Source: Garcia nutans
Taxonomy: Eukaryota > Streptophyta > Magnoliopsida > Malpighiales > Euphorbiaceae
Length of the DNA stretch: 64,000 nt
Direction of reading: 5' to 3'
Assembly (NCBI GenBank): GCA_947685225.1
Contig: CANTUV010000053.1
Coordinates: forward strand, 8,231,501-8,295,500
Part shown: piece by piece, positions 1 through 11,236 of the stretch
How the letters are laid out: the number at the start of each line of letters is the position of its first letter
Position numbering within the stretch: the stretch's first letter is position 1
Made by a program: the position numbers and the translations under genes
The notes under the pieces: generated by a model
Seen by the model: only the letters and a program-made list of their open reading frames with translations
Databases searched by the model: none
What the model was told of the DNA's origin: nothing

Positions 1-53
1 CTCGGGGCCTTAGAGAACATGGGCCTAAGCCCGGAGAAAATGGAGTCGCCACC
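1..53 (-). other. Primer binding site and leader start of a Tat-type Ty3 element
   Basis: On the minus strand the LTR ending at position 54 is followed by GG and then TGGCGACTCCA (plus positions 41..51). This is the primer-site type I associate with Tat/Ogre Ty3 elements (tRNA-Arg). The leader that follows (CTCCGGG, GGCCCATG, TTCTCTAAGG) is repeated near 3965..4012 and 20239..20300, which shows these are family members. The element's internal region lies left of the window, so the LTR at 54..2878 is its 5' LTR. The tRNA assignment is from memory and was not checked. Confidence 0.6.
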
Positions 54-2878
54 TGGACAGGCCGGGAAAAAGAAAGGGGTGGATGACTCGATTCCTAAGA
101 AATTCCCAACCCCCTAATGGGTTTGAAAAGTTGGGTACGTGTGAGGAAGGTAAAAAATGACCCAGCACCCCCACAATACCATGTTCATTAGAACCGGCCT
201 ACTTTGCAGATCCTAATATTATAAAATTCTTAAATATACTGATATTATCCATACTACATGCAATCATAAGAATAAATAAATACTTTATTAAAATCACAAC
301 AATGTCCAAACAAAACAAACAAATGGACACCCATCCGAGAATAGAAACATTTTCTTACATCGTCTATGTCTAAAACTAAATAGGATACCAACTGAAAGGT
401 GAAAACATGTCCTTTACATTAATTTCAAAATATGAAAACAAATTAAATTACATAAATATTAATTAATGAGGTACCCAATCATGGAAACATACCTCTTATA
501 ATTTTAACAAATAATAATAATAATAATAATAAATAAATCATCCATCCATGATAAACAAATCAAATATTGAAATTAAATAAATCAATCATCAAAACATATA
601 ATAAACTACATAATCAAATCTAAAACTAAATAAAGCAATAAATGTATAAGTTTAGGGTTTAATCATAAAATAAGGTTTTAGAATTTTAATTACTAAATTA
701 GGGCTTTGGAATAAAGAAAGTTAAATACACAGACTCATAATACACAAGTAAATATTTACCCCTTCGAAGGGCCTATACGCCGGTCCCGCTAGCTGGTTAG
801 CTGGCGGGGGTCAAGGGGGGCAACAGCCCAAAAAATTTTGAAAACTGATTTTTAGGGTTGTAGGTTTTAGTGTTGAAAATTTTGAAAACTAGCTTTTAGG
901 GTTGTAGGTTTTGGTGTTGAGAATTTTGAAAACTAGTTTTAGGGTTTGAGAAAAATATGATTAGGGTAATGGAAAATAAGGCTAGGATTTTTAGTTTAGA
1001 AATTAGGGTTAGGGTTTTGATAAAAACATGGGATTTTTATGAAGACAATGCTAGGGTTTTAGGGTTTTGACAAAAACATGGTCACTATGTATTTCAAATT
1101 AGGGTTTCTAGGGTTTTAAACATGAAATATGGCTTTTTAGGGTTTTAGATAGGAAATTAGGGTTTAACTGAGTTGTATTTTAGGTTGGATTCAAAGAGGC
1201 TAGATTAAATCAAGTTATTTAAATTTTATAATAAATCGTAACCAAACTTTATTTGCTACTAGACTAAATAACTATAATATAATATTATTGGATTTAAATT
1301 AACAATCTTCATGCTACTGGATTTAACCAATTGTAAAATATTATAAACTTAAACGAAGTAAACAAAGAATAGCACACCTTCGTTTGTTGGCTCCACCGAA
1401 TTGAAGAAATTAAAACAAGCTACTGCCTACTTTAATACAAGATTTCTAGTAGAGCAAAATCAAGGCAATGCGTTCATTGCCTTTGCATAATTCTGTTTCC
1501 TTTGTTGCTTTTGTCTTCCTTGATTTCTTGTTTTTCTATGGTTTATGCCTCAAGTCTCAGGAAAAATTAAAAGTCCAAAGTTTCCTTTCAAAATTGCTAC
1601 CCCCCCCCCTATACGCCGATCCCGCTAGCTGGTTAGCAGGCGGGGGTCAAGGGGGGCAACAGCCCAAAAAATTTTGAAAACTGATTTTTAGGGTTGTAGG
1701 TTTTAGTGTTGAAAATTTTGAAAACTAGCTTTTAGGGTTGTAGGTTTTGGTGTTGAGAATTTGAAAACTAGTTTTAGGGTTTGAGAAAAATATGATTAGG
1801 GTAATGGAAAATAAGGCTAGGATTTTTAGTTTAGAAATTAGGGTTAGGGTTTTGATAAAAACATGGGATTTTTACGAAGACAATGCTAGGGTTTTAGGGT
1901 TTTGACAAAAACATGGTCACTGTGTATTTCAAATTAGGGTTTCTAGGGTTTTAAACATGAAATATGGCTTTTTAGGGTTTTAGATAGGAAATTATGGTTT
2001 AACTGAGTTGTATTTTAGGTTAGATTCAAAGAGGCTGAATTAAATCAAGTTATTTAAATTTTATAATAAATCGCAACCAAACTTTATTTGCTACTAGACT
2101 AAATAACTATAATATAATATTATTGGATTTAAATTAACAATCTTCATGCTACTGGATTTAAGCAATTGTAAAATATTATAAACTTAAACGAAGTAAACAA
2201 AGAATAGCACACCTTCGTTTGTTGGCTCCACCGAATTGAAGAAATTAAAACAAGCTACTGCCTACTTTAATATAAGATTTCTAGTAGAGCAAAATCAAGG
2301 CAATGCGTTCATTGCCTTTGCATAATTCTGTTTCCTTTGTTGCTTTTGTCTTCCTTGATTTCTTGTTTTTCTATGGTTTATGCCTCAAGTCTCAGGAAAA
2401 AATAAAAGTCCAAAGTTTCCTTTCAAAATTGCTACCCCCCCCCCCTGGTCCATGTGTTTAATACTCTTTTTATAGGAAAATAAAAAGACATAATCCTATT
2501 TTAATAAGGAAATACCAATTGTTTAGAAAAAAAATCATAAAACTGTGTGAAACAAGGTTTGGTAAAAAATCGGCAGCGTGAGGGTTGCTGAGCCTGCGGG
2601 CTGGGCGAACTGGGCAAGCCAGTTCGCTGCAAGCAGCGCCTGTGGCAAACTAGGCAGTGCCCAGTTTGTTGCTGCAGTGAAGGGCCCTTGATGCGCGGTA
2701 GTGCGCCAACACTGCTGCGCGTCGCTCGCCGATCGGTCTGATTTTTTATTTTTATTTTTTTATTATTAAAAATAACTATTAAATATTATAAATAGTAAAT
2801 AAAATAAATATCACAAAAATTATTTTTGAACTGTTTAAAAATACCGGACTGGACTGGGTCAAAAATTAAGGATCTACA
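54..2878 (-). mobile_element. 5' LTR of a Tat/Ogre-like Ty3 element (copy A)
   Basis: On the minus strand this LTR begins TGTAGATCC at 2878 and ends TCCA at 54, immediately before a primer site. The start motif (TGTAGAYCC, then a TTTTTGACC-like stretch and a CCGG) is shared with LTR copies starting at 3244, 6861, 9666, 15753 and 18472. It is unusually long because an 836-bp segment is tandemly duplicated inside it. The central part is rich in TTTTAGGGTTTT-like sequence on the plus strand. No polypurine tract adjoins position 2879; the neighbouring sequence is another LTR fragment, so copy A seems to have inserted into a relative. Confidence 0.75.
772..2445. repeat. 836-bp tandem duplication inside LTR copy A
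   Basis: Positions 772..1607 and 1608..2445 are two head-to-tail copies. Both start CCTATACGCCG, continue through GGCGGGGGTCAAGG and AACAGCCCAAAA, and end in TTGCTAC plus a run of C. The copies differ by only a handful of substitutions and small indels, so the duplication is recent compared with the divergence between LTRs of the family. The C run lies exactly at the junction between units. The other LTR copies seen here do not carry the doubled segment. Confidence 0.85.
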
Positions 2879-3244
2879 GCACTGGCACAAGCCAAATCAC
2901 TACAGGCGTGGCCTGCGGTGAATTTTGCTTGCCAATTCGCGCAGGCAGGCCTACAACGTGTCGCTCGCCATTCGTCCATTATTTTTTATTGTTTTATTTT
3001 TATTTTTATTATTGTTATTAAAAAATTATATTTTTATAAAGTAAACATTTATATTTTCTTTTTCCTTTTTAATTTTTTATATTATTAAAATAAATATTAT
3101 ATTATTATGTGTTGAGATCTTAATATTTTTCCAAACCACATTTTAATTTATAAAATTATTCCGGACTGTTTTACATCTTTAGACTTGACTCAATCGCCTT
3201 TTAATAGTGTCGAATTGGGCTTGGTCAAAAAATAAGAGTCTACA
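2879..3244 (-). mobile_element. LTR fragment of the Tat-type family
   Basis: Read on the minus strand from 3244, the fragment starts TGTAGACTC and runs collinear with the first ~380 bases of the LTR at 18472 (shared stretches include GATGTAAAACAGTCCG and ATCTCAACACATAATAAT). It is cut by LTR copy A on the left and abuts a LINE fragment on the right. Confidence 0.7.
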
Positions 3245-3885
3245 GCGAGAATATTCTAAAGTTGGGAAGGTTATGGACCCAAGGATCCTCTTAAATAGTT
3301 GCTTTCTTTCCATTTCTAATATGCCATTTGACTCCCAAAAGAATAATATCCCTTGTCTTCAAGAAAGCTCTCCATTCCTATGATGGTTTACACCCTAAAT
3401 TACCTTGCTTAAAAGGGGATCTTGGGAAAGACACTGCTTTAATCAACTATACCCATAACGAATATTACTCTTTAAGAAGTTTCCAACATAGCTTGCTATT
3501 AAAGCTTGGTTATAAGTCTCAAAATCTTTAAGACCTATCCCACCTTGGATTTAGACTGTGTTAGGTACTCCACTTTCTTTAAGTTACACCCCTGTGCTTT
3601 TCATTTTGTTTCCACCAAAAAGCAGTAACTAACCTATTTATTTTCTTATAAAAGCCCTTAGGCAGTAGGAAGAATGACAAAATGTGGGATGGTAAGGCTA
3701 TGATGATAGCCTTAATCAAGACCTCTTTCCCTGAATCGGAGAGAAAGCTTGTCCTCCATGATTACATATTTGCAAGAACTCTATCCTTAATGAACTCCAA
3801 TTGTTAAATTTTGGATTTTCCCCAGAAGGTACGAATTCCTAGATAATATTCATTAGCATTCATTTCTTTAACCACAAAGTTAAAA
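3245..3885 (-). pseudogene. L1-type LINE reverse transcriptase C-terminal fragment
   Basis: A conceptual minus-strand reading, with frame changes and stops, gives landmarks of the region downstream of the catalytic RT core in plant L1-type ORF2. In order they are a YLGIRTFWGKSK block (usual form YLGxPxFWGRSK), a block containing GKEVLIKA, then FFLLPKGFYKKINRL, AFWWKQ, and a late block with WHIRNGKKATI and EDPW. These run from about 3885 down to 3245, about 210 codons of a domain normally embedded in an ORF of more than 1000 residues. The catalytic RT motifs, endonuclease and RNase H are absent. At least three in-frame stops and frame changes show it is dead. Its right end joins the leader of a Tat-type element and its left end joins an LTR start, so it was trapped between copies. 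The family call is firm; the ends are approximate. Confidence 0.75.
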
Positions 3886-4014
3886 GCTATGGTTTGTGTG
3901 AGTGGGGCTTTTTGCCCCCACTCCCATGTGGAATGGCTCTCGCGACTTCGATGCTGTTAGGCTCAGGACCTTAGAGAACATGGGCCTAAACCCGGAGAAA
4001 ATGAAGTCACCACC
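3886..4014 (-). other. Leader and primer binding site of a second Tat-type element (copy B)
   Basis: The minus strand reads a degenerate primer site (TGGTGACTTCA, plus 4002..4012), then the leader with TTCTCTAAGG, GAGCCTAACAGC, GAAGTCGCGAGAGCC and GGGAGTGGGGGC. The same leader is found on the plus strand at 15754 and at 20239..20330. It breaks off into the LINE fragment at about 3885. Confidence 0.65.
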
Positions 4015-4925
4015 CGAACAGGCCAAAAAAATAGAAAGGGGTGGGTGACTCAATTTCTAAGGAATTCCCAACCCTCTAATGGATTTAGAAAGTTAGGTAT
4101 GCATGAGAAATGTGAGAATGACCTAGCACCCCCATAGCGCCCGGTTCATTGGAACTAACCTCATTTTCAAGTCTAAATATTATAAAATTCTTAACTTATT
4201 GAAATATCATTCATACTACATGTGAATTAAGGTAAATAAACATTTATTGTATTAAAATCAAAAAATGTTCAAACAAACACAAAAGTGGGCACCCATACAA
4301 GATGGAAACACACCCTTATAATAATATTCAATATCTTAAACTAACCAAAATAGGGAACCCACCATTTGGTGGAAACATGCCCTTTACATTAACTCAAATA
4401 AATTAAATTACATTGAACTTAACAAATGAGGTACCCACGAGCAACCCATTCAAACATTCATCACAAGCAAAATAGAACAAATTGTCTATAACAAATAAAA
4501 CATCAAAAAATCATAAACATACAATAATGAATCAAATAATTGAATCTAGAGTTTAATCTCAAATAAAGCATTAAATGCGTAAAGTTTAGATTTACATATT
4601 AAATTAGGGTTTAGTGGTATAATTTAGGGTTTTATATTTTGGAAAACAAGGTTAGGGTTTTAGTATAGAAAAATTAGGATTTTTTAATAAAAACTAGAGT
4701 TTAGGGTTTTCATTAGTCAAATTAAGGTTTCTAAGCTATTTAAAGATTAAAAATGTAAAATTAGTGTTTTAAACCTAGAGCTAGGGTTTGATAATTAATA
4801 GTAAGATTAATCCAAATTAATACATAATTTGGCAAGGTTTAGGGCTTATGAAAATAATGGCAAAACATATGTTAATGCTACTATCTCTTTTAATTCAAAT
4901 ATATGGCCTATTGTGGAATGTGATA
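4015..4925 (-). mobile_element. Truncated LTR (copy B), 3' part only
   Basis: Collinear with positions 54..~1200 of LTR copy A in the same orientation: the block with CTAGCACCC-like sequence, ATATTATAAAATTCTTAA, the repeated AAACAAATGGGCACCCAT-like units, and then the TTTAGGGTTTT-rich part. It carries many more differences from copy A than the two internal units of copy A show to each other. It is lost at about 4925, where unrelated sequence starts. Confidence 0.65.
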
Positions 4926-5373
4926 TCCCAAACTAGCAACCAAGAAAGGGGGGTGAATTGGATGATTGAAGAATGATGGTAAATTTAAAACTTAAAAAGT
5001 AAGAGATGAAGAAGATGCAGATGGAGATGGAGATGAAGTAGAGTTTGAGAAGAAAGAACTCAAAGAATTATAGTAGTTCGGATTTACCTCAATCCTATAT
5101 CCACTTCCTTAACAACCTGTTAAGGTTTCACTAGTCTTGAGATTTTACAAGCTTAACTCTAACTTGGTATTTTTCCTAGCTCACACTAAACTATAACAAT
5201 AGTTTGAGATCAATCTTTACAACCCATATAAGAGTTTTCCCAGGCTCACTCTTACAACCTAAGTGTTCCTAAGCTCACACTCAAGCTTATATGGTGTTTA
5301 ATGCTTACACCCAACACTCTAAGATTTTTAATGTTTTATCTTTTGATTTTAAGATAAGACTCACACTCTAATA
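4926..5373. other. Unidentified repeat-like segment, no gene
   Basis: Starts near GTGATATCCCAAACTAGC, passes a GAAAGGGGGGTGAATTGG motif and a stretch of short, imperfectly repeated phrases (GCTCACACT-like, about every 50-60 bases). I recognise this style of sequence from plant repeats but cannot assign a family. It ends where a gag fragment begins. Confidence 0.4.
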
Positions 5374-5925
5374 AGAGATTTCAAAGATCTTCTTCAAGCT
5401 GGCTTACAAATAGAAGAGTGGAAAAGAGAGAAGAACCATTTTTTTGAAAAATAGAATTATCAGTCTAGCAATCAAAGTACATATAAGAAAGACGATGTTA
5501 ATACAGCAAGTCAAGGAAGTAGAAGATAGTTTTTAGAGTTGGGACAACCTCTGTCTTGGGTTTTCAACAAGTTACAGAAAAAGGGGTTGTTACAACCATT
5601 GTCCCCTCGACCCTTGTCGAATCCTTTACCCCTAAAATTTGGTACTGAAGCCTTTTGTCAATTTCATCAAACATAAGGACATGAGATGGACAAATGCTTG
5701 CGATTAAAACATGAGATCCAAAATTTGATTGACAGTGAAAAGTTTCCTGAACCTAATAAACCCAATACCAAAAGCAATCATTTGCCTGATTTTGGAAGAG
5801 TGTCACCGCCAGCAACCTTCATGATAGAGGGAGAATTGATGGAAAGTTCTATCTTGTCATCTTTTCAAGATATAGATGGAGAAACTGTTGAGGAAGGGGT
5901 TGCTAGTTTTGACATGTCTAAGTGA
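5374..5925 (+). pseudogene. gag 3' fragment of the Tat-type gag-only family
   Basis: One frame from about 5377 to the stop at 5923..5925 reads the C-terminal half of a Ty3 gag: the end of the Retrotrans_gag domain (DFKDLLQAGLQIEEW), a linker with PLSWVFNKLQKKGLLQPL, then the nucleic-acid binding motif FCQFHQ...GHEMDKC (CX2HX4GHX4C) followed by LKHEIQNLIDSEK. Three in-frame stops break it: two upstream of the PLSWVF block and one within the binding motif. The same protein is encoded on the minus strand at 13929..15089, and both copies stop at a comparable place. The N-terminal half is missing because the fragment starts at an abrupt junction with unrelated repeat. Pseudogene call is firm. Confidence 0.8.
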
Positions 5926-6860
5926 ATGAAGCATATTTTGACTCCAACTCAACAAACTTCTCTTAGCTTATTTGGTTATTTGTTTTCTTTGATATTTTCT
6001 GGAATAATTATGTTTGAATGAATAAATTACTTTTATTAAATTTATTTTGGCCTTTGTTCATTTTGGTGCTCAACCAATGATGAATTTAGCTTGATATTTA
6101 TAAATTAGCATATCTATGCATCATGATTTGAATGACTTTACCAGGTGAGGGAATTGTCCTATAGCATTGAGTTGTGTATGCTTACTTAGAGAGAGCTCTT
6201 GCATAATTACCTTTTTCTAGGTCCTAGTTGATCTTAAAATATGCTTTGACAAACTTTTAAGGCAAAATTGAACTCTACTTATTTAAGAGAGAGATGATCT
6301 AGGCATTGTTTGATAAGCCAACAACTAGTATCTGCCCTATTAACGTCAATCTCTAGTTTTTCCCTTTGAGCCTTCATAAATTTTATTGGCTCTTTATTAA
6401 TTTGAGCCAAATTCTATTAATTTGAGCTTACTCTTTATTGGCTTGTAAGCCCCATAACCTACCCTGAGCTGTTAGGACTCTTATGACAAATCTAATGATT
6501 ACTAAGGTAAAGAGGCAAGAAAATCAAAGAAAGGAATGTATAGTCAAGACCATAACGACAGTTGAAGTTCTCAAAATCATAATGATAGTTGAAGGACAGA
6601 TGAATTAGACCTAATATCACAAACTTATCGAGATAAAGTCAGGACTGAAGCAGATTTATACCACTCTACTAATCAATTATCAGAAACACAAATTGGTATA
6701 AATAAGACAACTCTTCTAGAGTTAGAACCTAAAATAGAAAGTAAAAAATAGAAAAGAAAAAAAGAAAAAAAAACACAAAAAGTGCAGTTAACCCAAAAGG
6801 CCGATTTAGAAAGCCAACAAAATTCTTCTTGCCCGAAGTATCAGAAGAACTTCCACTTAG
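5926..6860 (+). other. 3' region of the gag-only element, no gene
   Basis: Noncoding sequence collinear (in reverse) with about 13000..13928, including the AGCTGTTAGGACTCTTATGA-like and GGCTTGTAAGCC stretches. It should lead into tandem arrays, but here it is deleted and joins an LTR start at 6861 without a recognisable polypurine tract. Confidence 0.5.
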
Positions 6861-8390
6861 TGTAGACCTTTAATTTTTGACCCAGTCCGGTCCGTTATTT
6901 TTTATAGTCCAAAATAATTTTTGTGGTATTTTAATATTTATTTTAGTTTTACTATTTATAACTTTTAAAAATTAAAAATGGTGAAGTGAATAAAAATATA
7001 AATAATAAATAAACAAAAATATAAATAATAAATAATAAAAACAAACAAATAAAATAAAAATAAAAATCGGCGACGGAAGAATCGGCGATGAAAAAATTCG
7101 TCACCGAAAATAATTGGACAAGGCCAATTTCGCCCGCAGGAAATTCCTGCGGCAAAATGGCCTGGCAGCCCGTAGCGCACCCAGCTCTCGTAGCCCGTCA
7201 CATTTTTCGCTAGGGAGATTTTTCCAACGCAATTTTTTTCGAAACCAAACTCTATTTGATTTTGGTTTCTTTTCCTAATAAATCTTAGATTCCTTAAACA
7301 ATTGGAATTAATCTTCAAAATTTTCCTATAAATAACACTTTAAAACACAAAAAAAAAAGGGATTGGACTTTGGGAAAAAAATAAAAAAAAAACATTAAGG
7401 AGAAAAACTTTGGACGAGGGACTGGAATTTAAGACTTCAGATAGGAGAGGAGCAACAAGCAAGCAATCAACAATTTATCAAAGGTAGCCACACTGCCTTT
7501 ATCTTTGTTCATCCAGAAGTTAATTTTGGTGGAACCAACTACGCAGGTTTGATCCTTAATCATAAACTACTCATAGCTTTGTTTCTTTGAATCATAATAA
7601 AATACATACAAAACTTTGATCTTTGAATATGTAATAACTTGATCTTTATTTCAAAAACCTTAAATGATTTCTTCTATTTCCAAATACCTTAAAAGCCCTA
7701 ATTCACTTCTTTTATTTCCAAAAACCTTAAATTATTTCTTCTGTTTCCAAATACCTTAAAAACCCTAATTCGTTTCTTTTGTTTCCAAAAACCTTAAATG
7801 ACTTCTTCTGTTTTCAAATACCTTTAAAACCCTAATTCGTTTCTTTTGTTTCCAAAAACCTTAAATCATTTTCTCTATTTCCAAAACTTTAAAAAAAAAC
7901 CCTAAATTGTTTTCCTCTAACTCTTTTCCAAAATTTTCAAATGTTTTGTTAAATCTCCAAACCCTAACTTACTTTACAGTTTCTAAAAATCACAATTACT
8001 TCATAAAACTCTAAACTATTTTCTTCAACTCCAAAACCAAAACAGTAAACCCCAAAACAACTAATCTAAACCTTAAGTTTTTCTAAACCCTAATTCCCTC
8101 AAAACTAATACGTAAACCCTAGTTTTCCTAAACTCCAATCCTTAAAACCTTATAAACCTAAACATTCAAACTCAATACAGTAAATCCAAAATAACAATTC
8201 AGTAACCAAGAATTATAAACCTAAATGTTTTAATATTCTAAAACCCTAATTTCATAATGTTACCCCTAAACCCTAATTTGATTCATGAAACCCTAATCCA
8301 TTCCAATTTTTCAAAACCTTTACAGTAGGCTAAACAAATAACAAATATAATACTAAAATCCCAAAACCCAAAATATTAATTAAAGAATTA
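6861..8390 (+). mobile_element. Tat-type LTR copy C, plus orientation, truncated at 3' end
   Basis: Starts TGTAGACCTTTAATTTTTGA. A TATA candidate (CCTATAAATAACAC near 7324) is followed by transcribed-type sequence with the GGTAGCCACACTGCC block that corresponds to GGCAGTGACACTGTC in LTR copy E. Positions 7660..7900 hold a short tandem array of about 60-70 bases (ACCTTAAAT..., TTTCTTCTGTTTCC, ACCCTAATTCG). It lacks the LTR end and primer site and runs into an oppositely oriented LTR near 8390; the boundary is approximate. Confidence 0.65.
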
Positions 8391-9666
8391 AGGTTTGAAT
8401 GATGATACCATGAAACTAGGGTTTTAAACACAATAAAATACTTTAATTTGTGATTTTTGGTTATTGGGTTCCTAAGCTACTGTGTAAAATTTAGGTTTTT
8501 ATGTTTTTATATTTTTTAATTTTTTAAAAGGATTAGGGTTCATAAAAATTAGGGTTTAAGGTTTTAAAAGGTTTAGTGTTCATTATTTTGAATTTTGGAA
8601 GTTGAATTTGGATTTGATATTTAGAAGTAGGGTCACGGGTGGTAATTAATTTTTAGGGTTTTAGAAATCAATTTGATAATTTAATGATGTTTTATGAATT
8701 TAAACAAATAAATTAAAGTTTTTATAAGTAGAAAAGATGTTTTTTAAGGCTTTTAATGAAATAGAACCTAATTTAAAATTTTAAAAGAAGCAGAATTTAC
8801 ATCTTAGTTTTGTTGAAAAATATGTTCAATTAGAGTTTTAAGGTTTTTAAGAAGAAAAAATAACAATTTTAAGCCTTTTGGAAGATAAACCAACGAAATA
8901 AGGTTTTTCTTTTTTTTTTTGCTTTAGAAAAACTAAATTAAAGTTCAAAGGTTTTTAATTTTAATTTCATAGATTTGCTACTGTGTAAAAAAAACAATTA
9001 AAGAAAATTAATTAACACATACCTTCTTTTGATGATTTCTCCAAAAACAATTCTTCTTGGATGAACTAGCTTCAAAGACAAGCCTTTTTTGCCTTTGAAT
9101 CCTCTAAATCGTGCTGCTGTTGTTCCAGAAAAGAGTTGAATTGAATTTCTTCTTTTCCTTCCTTGATTTGGTTTCAAATTTTCCAAACTACTCTTGGATT
9201 TTTACCTACCCTTTTTTTATTGTCTTTGGTCCTTGTTTATAGTGGTTTGAGGTTGTTTTTCCTAATTAGTTAAGTTAAGTAATATTAATAAAAAAAAGAA
9301 ACCAAAACCTAATTGAATTAGGTTTCGAAAATTTTGCGTCGAAAAATTTGCACTGCCGAAAAAAATTCTACCGCAGAAATCTGCGACAGCGCACGCGGAG
9401 CGAGCCCCTAAGCTATTTTGCACGCAGAAAATTTCTGCGTGCAAAATAGCACAGTGATTTCACCCGCAGGAATTTCCTGCAAGCTAAATGCCCACGGGCC
9501 CGCGCGAAATAGCACAGTGTTTATTTCTATTTTTTATTAAAAAAAATTAGATACTAAAGCAAAAATTATTTAATAAAAATTATTTTGGACCAATTAGACA
9601 ACAAAAATCATTTTAGACTAAATAAAACATATTGGACCGGATTGGGTCAAAAATTAAGGGTCTACA
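8391..9666 (-). mobile_element. Tat-type LTR copy D (3' LTR of the minus-strand gag-only element), truncated
   Basis: On the minus strand it starts TGTAGACCCTTAATTTTT at 9666, directly after a polypurine tract, so it is the 3' LTR of the element whose gag is at 13929..15089. A minus-strand TATA candidate (CACTATAAACAAGG) lies near 9236. Positions 9050..9666 match 15080..15753 closely in the same orientation. The distal end is missing; it meets LTR copy C tail to tail. Confidence 0.7.
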
Positions 9667-9680
9667 GTTTGCCCCCTGCT
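9667..9680 (-). other. Polypurine tract of the minus-strand gag-only element
   Basis: AGCAGGGGGCAAAC on the minus strand, ending exactly where the LTR start TGTAGACCC begins. The same arrangement (AGCAGGGGTCAAAC then TATAGACCC) occurs on the plus strand at 18458..18480. In the family this primes plus-strand DNA synthesis. Confidence 0.75.
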
Positions 9681-9756
9681 TGAATGATCTGAAACCTTAG
9701 TGAAAGAGAGTGAAAAGCAATAAGACTTAATTTTTGATGAAATGATTGAGGTTTTG

Positions 9757-10091
9757 GGTTCTGGACCCGGTTCGAGTTCTGGACTCAAGGATAATTCTAG
9801 GTTCTGGACCTAAGGAAAATTTGGGTTCTGGACCCGGTTCGAGTTCTGGACTCAAGGATAATTCTAGGTTCTGGACCTAAGAAAAATTTGGGTTCTGGAT
9901 CCGGTTCGAGTTTTGGACTCAAGGATAATTCTAGGTTTTGGACCTAAGGAAAATTTGGGTTCTGGACCCGGTTCGAGTTCTGGACTCAAGGGAGATTCTA
10001 GGTTCTGGACCTAAGGAAAATTTGGGTTCTGGACCCGGTTCGAGTTCTAGACTCAAGGATAATTCTAGGTTCTGAACCTAAGGAAAATTTA
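9757..10091. repeat. Tandem array, 67-bp unit, about 5 copies
   Basis: Each unit reads GGTTCTGGACCCGGTTCGAG, then TTCTGGACTCAAGGATAATT, then CTAGGTTCTGGACCTAAGG and a short A-rich spacer. Within the unit the phrase GGTTCTGGACCY recurs, so the unit itself is built from smaller repeats. Similar phrases in inverted orientation occupy 18005..18385. Confidence 0.85.
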
Positions 10092-10104
10092 GGTTTTGGA
10101 CCCG

Positions 10105-10330
10105 GTATTGGGTACTTGGACCCGAGATTGATTTGATTTGGGTACTTGGACTCGAGATTGATTTGATTTGGGTACTTGGACCCGAGATTGATTTAATTTG
10201 GGTACTTGGACCTGGGATTGGGTACTTGGACTCGAGATTGATTTGATTTGGGTACTTGGACCCGAGAATGGGTACTTGGACCCGAGCTTGGGTACTTGGA
10301 CTAGAGAATGGGTGCTTGGACCCGAGATTG
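10105..10330. repeat. Tandem array of a roughly 30-bp unit
   Basis: Repeats of GGGTACTTGGACCCGAGATT followed by GATTTGATTT, with shorter variants of about 20 bases toward the right end. It directly follows the 67-bp array and shares the GGACCCG core with it, suggesting stepwise expansion from one seed. Confidence 0.8.
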
Positions 10331-10399
10331 AGTTTGACTGACCTTTTATCATTTGAGAAGTCTAACTGCTCCGGCTGTTTTATGCATTGTGATTCTACA

Positions 10400-11215
10400 C
10401 CATCAAAATGGATCTTCACCCTTTGAGATCAGGTCTTCACCCTTAAAAATGGATCTTCATCCTTTGAGATTGGGTCTTCACCCTTGAAAATGGATCTTCA
10501 TCCTTTGAGATCGGGTTTTCACCCTTGAAAATGGATCTTCATCCTTTGAGATCGGGTCTTCACCCTTGAAAATGGATCTTCACCCTTTGAGATCAGGTCT
10601 TCACCCTTAAAAATGGATCTTCATCCTTTGAGATTGGGTCTTCACCCTTGAAAATGGATCTTCATCCTTTGAGATCGGGTTTTCACCCTTGAAAATGGAT
10701 CTTCATCCTTTGAGATCGGGTCTTCACCCTTGAAAATGGATCTTCATCCTTTGAGATCGGGACTTCACCCTTGAAAATGGATCTTCATCTTTTGAGATCG
10801 GGTCTTCACCCTTGAAAATGGATCTTCATCCTTTGAGATCGGGTCTTCACCTTTGAAAATGGATCTTCATCCTTTGAGATCGGGTCTTCACCCTTGAAAA
10901 TGGATCTTCATCCTTTGAGATCGGGTCTTGACCCTTGAAAATGGATCTTCAGCCTTTGAGATCGGGTCTTCACCCTTGAAAATGGATCTTCATCCTTTAG
11001 ATCGGGTCTTCACCCTTGAAAATGGATCTTCATCCTTTGAGATCGAGTCTTCACCCTTGAAAATGGATCTTCATCCTTTGAGATCGGGTCTTCACCCTTG
11101 AAAATGGATCTTCATCCTTTGAGATCTGGTCTTCACCCTTGAAAATGGATCTTCATCCTTTGAGATCGGGTCTTCACCCTTGAAAATGGATCTTCATCCT
11201 TTGAGATCGGGTCTT
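10400..11215. repeat. Tandem array, 41-bp unit, about 20 copies
   Basis: The unit is ATGGATCTTCATCCTTTGAG then ATCGGGTCTTCACCCTTGAAA. Copies are highly uniform with scattered single-base changes. Stretches of about 160 bases are themselves repeated with the same variants (CACCCTTTGAGATCAGG at 10419 and again near 10584), which shows higher-order duplication. The period is not a multiple of three, so the open frames seen across it are not evidence of coding. An inverted, more diverged array of the same unit lies at 17340..17945. Confidence 0.9.
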
Positions 11216-11236
11216 CTTTGTTCTTTGAAGATGGGA

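Noticed and set aside
840..1160. TTTAGGG-like repeats resembling plant telomere sequence
   Set aside because: The spacing is irregular and the phrase is mostly TTTTAGGGTTTT inside an LTR that recurs in both orientations. It is LTR composition, not an interstitial telomere array.
10400..11215. A CRISPR-like regular repeat
   Set aside because: The 41-bp units are directly adjacent without unique spacers, and the setting is a plant retroelement.
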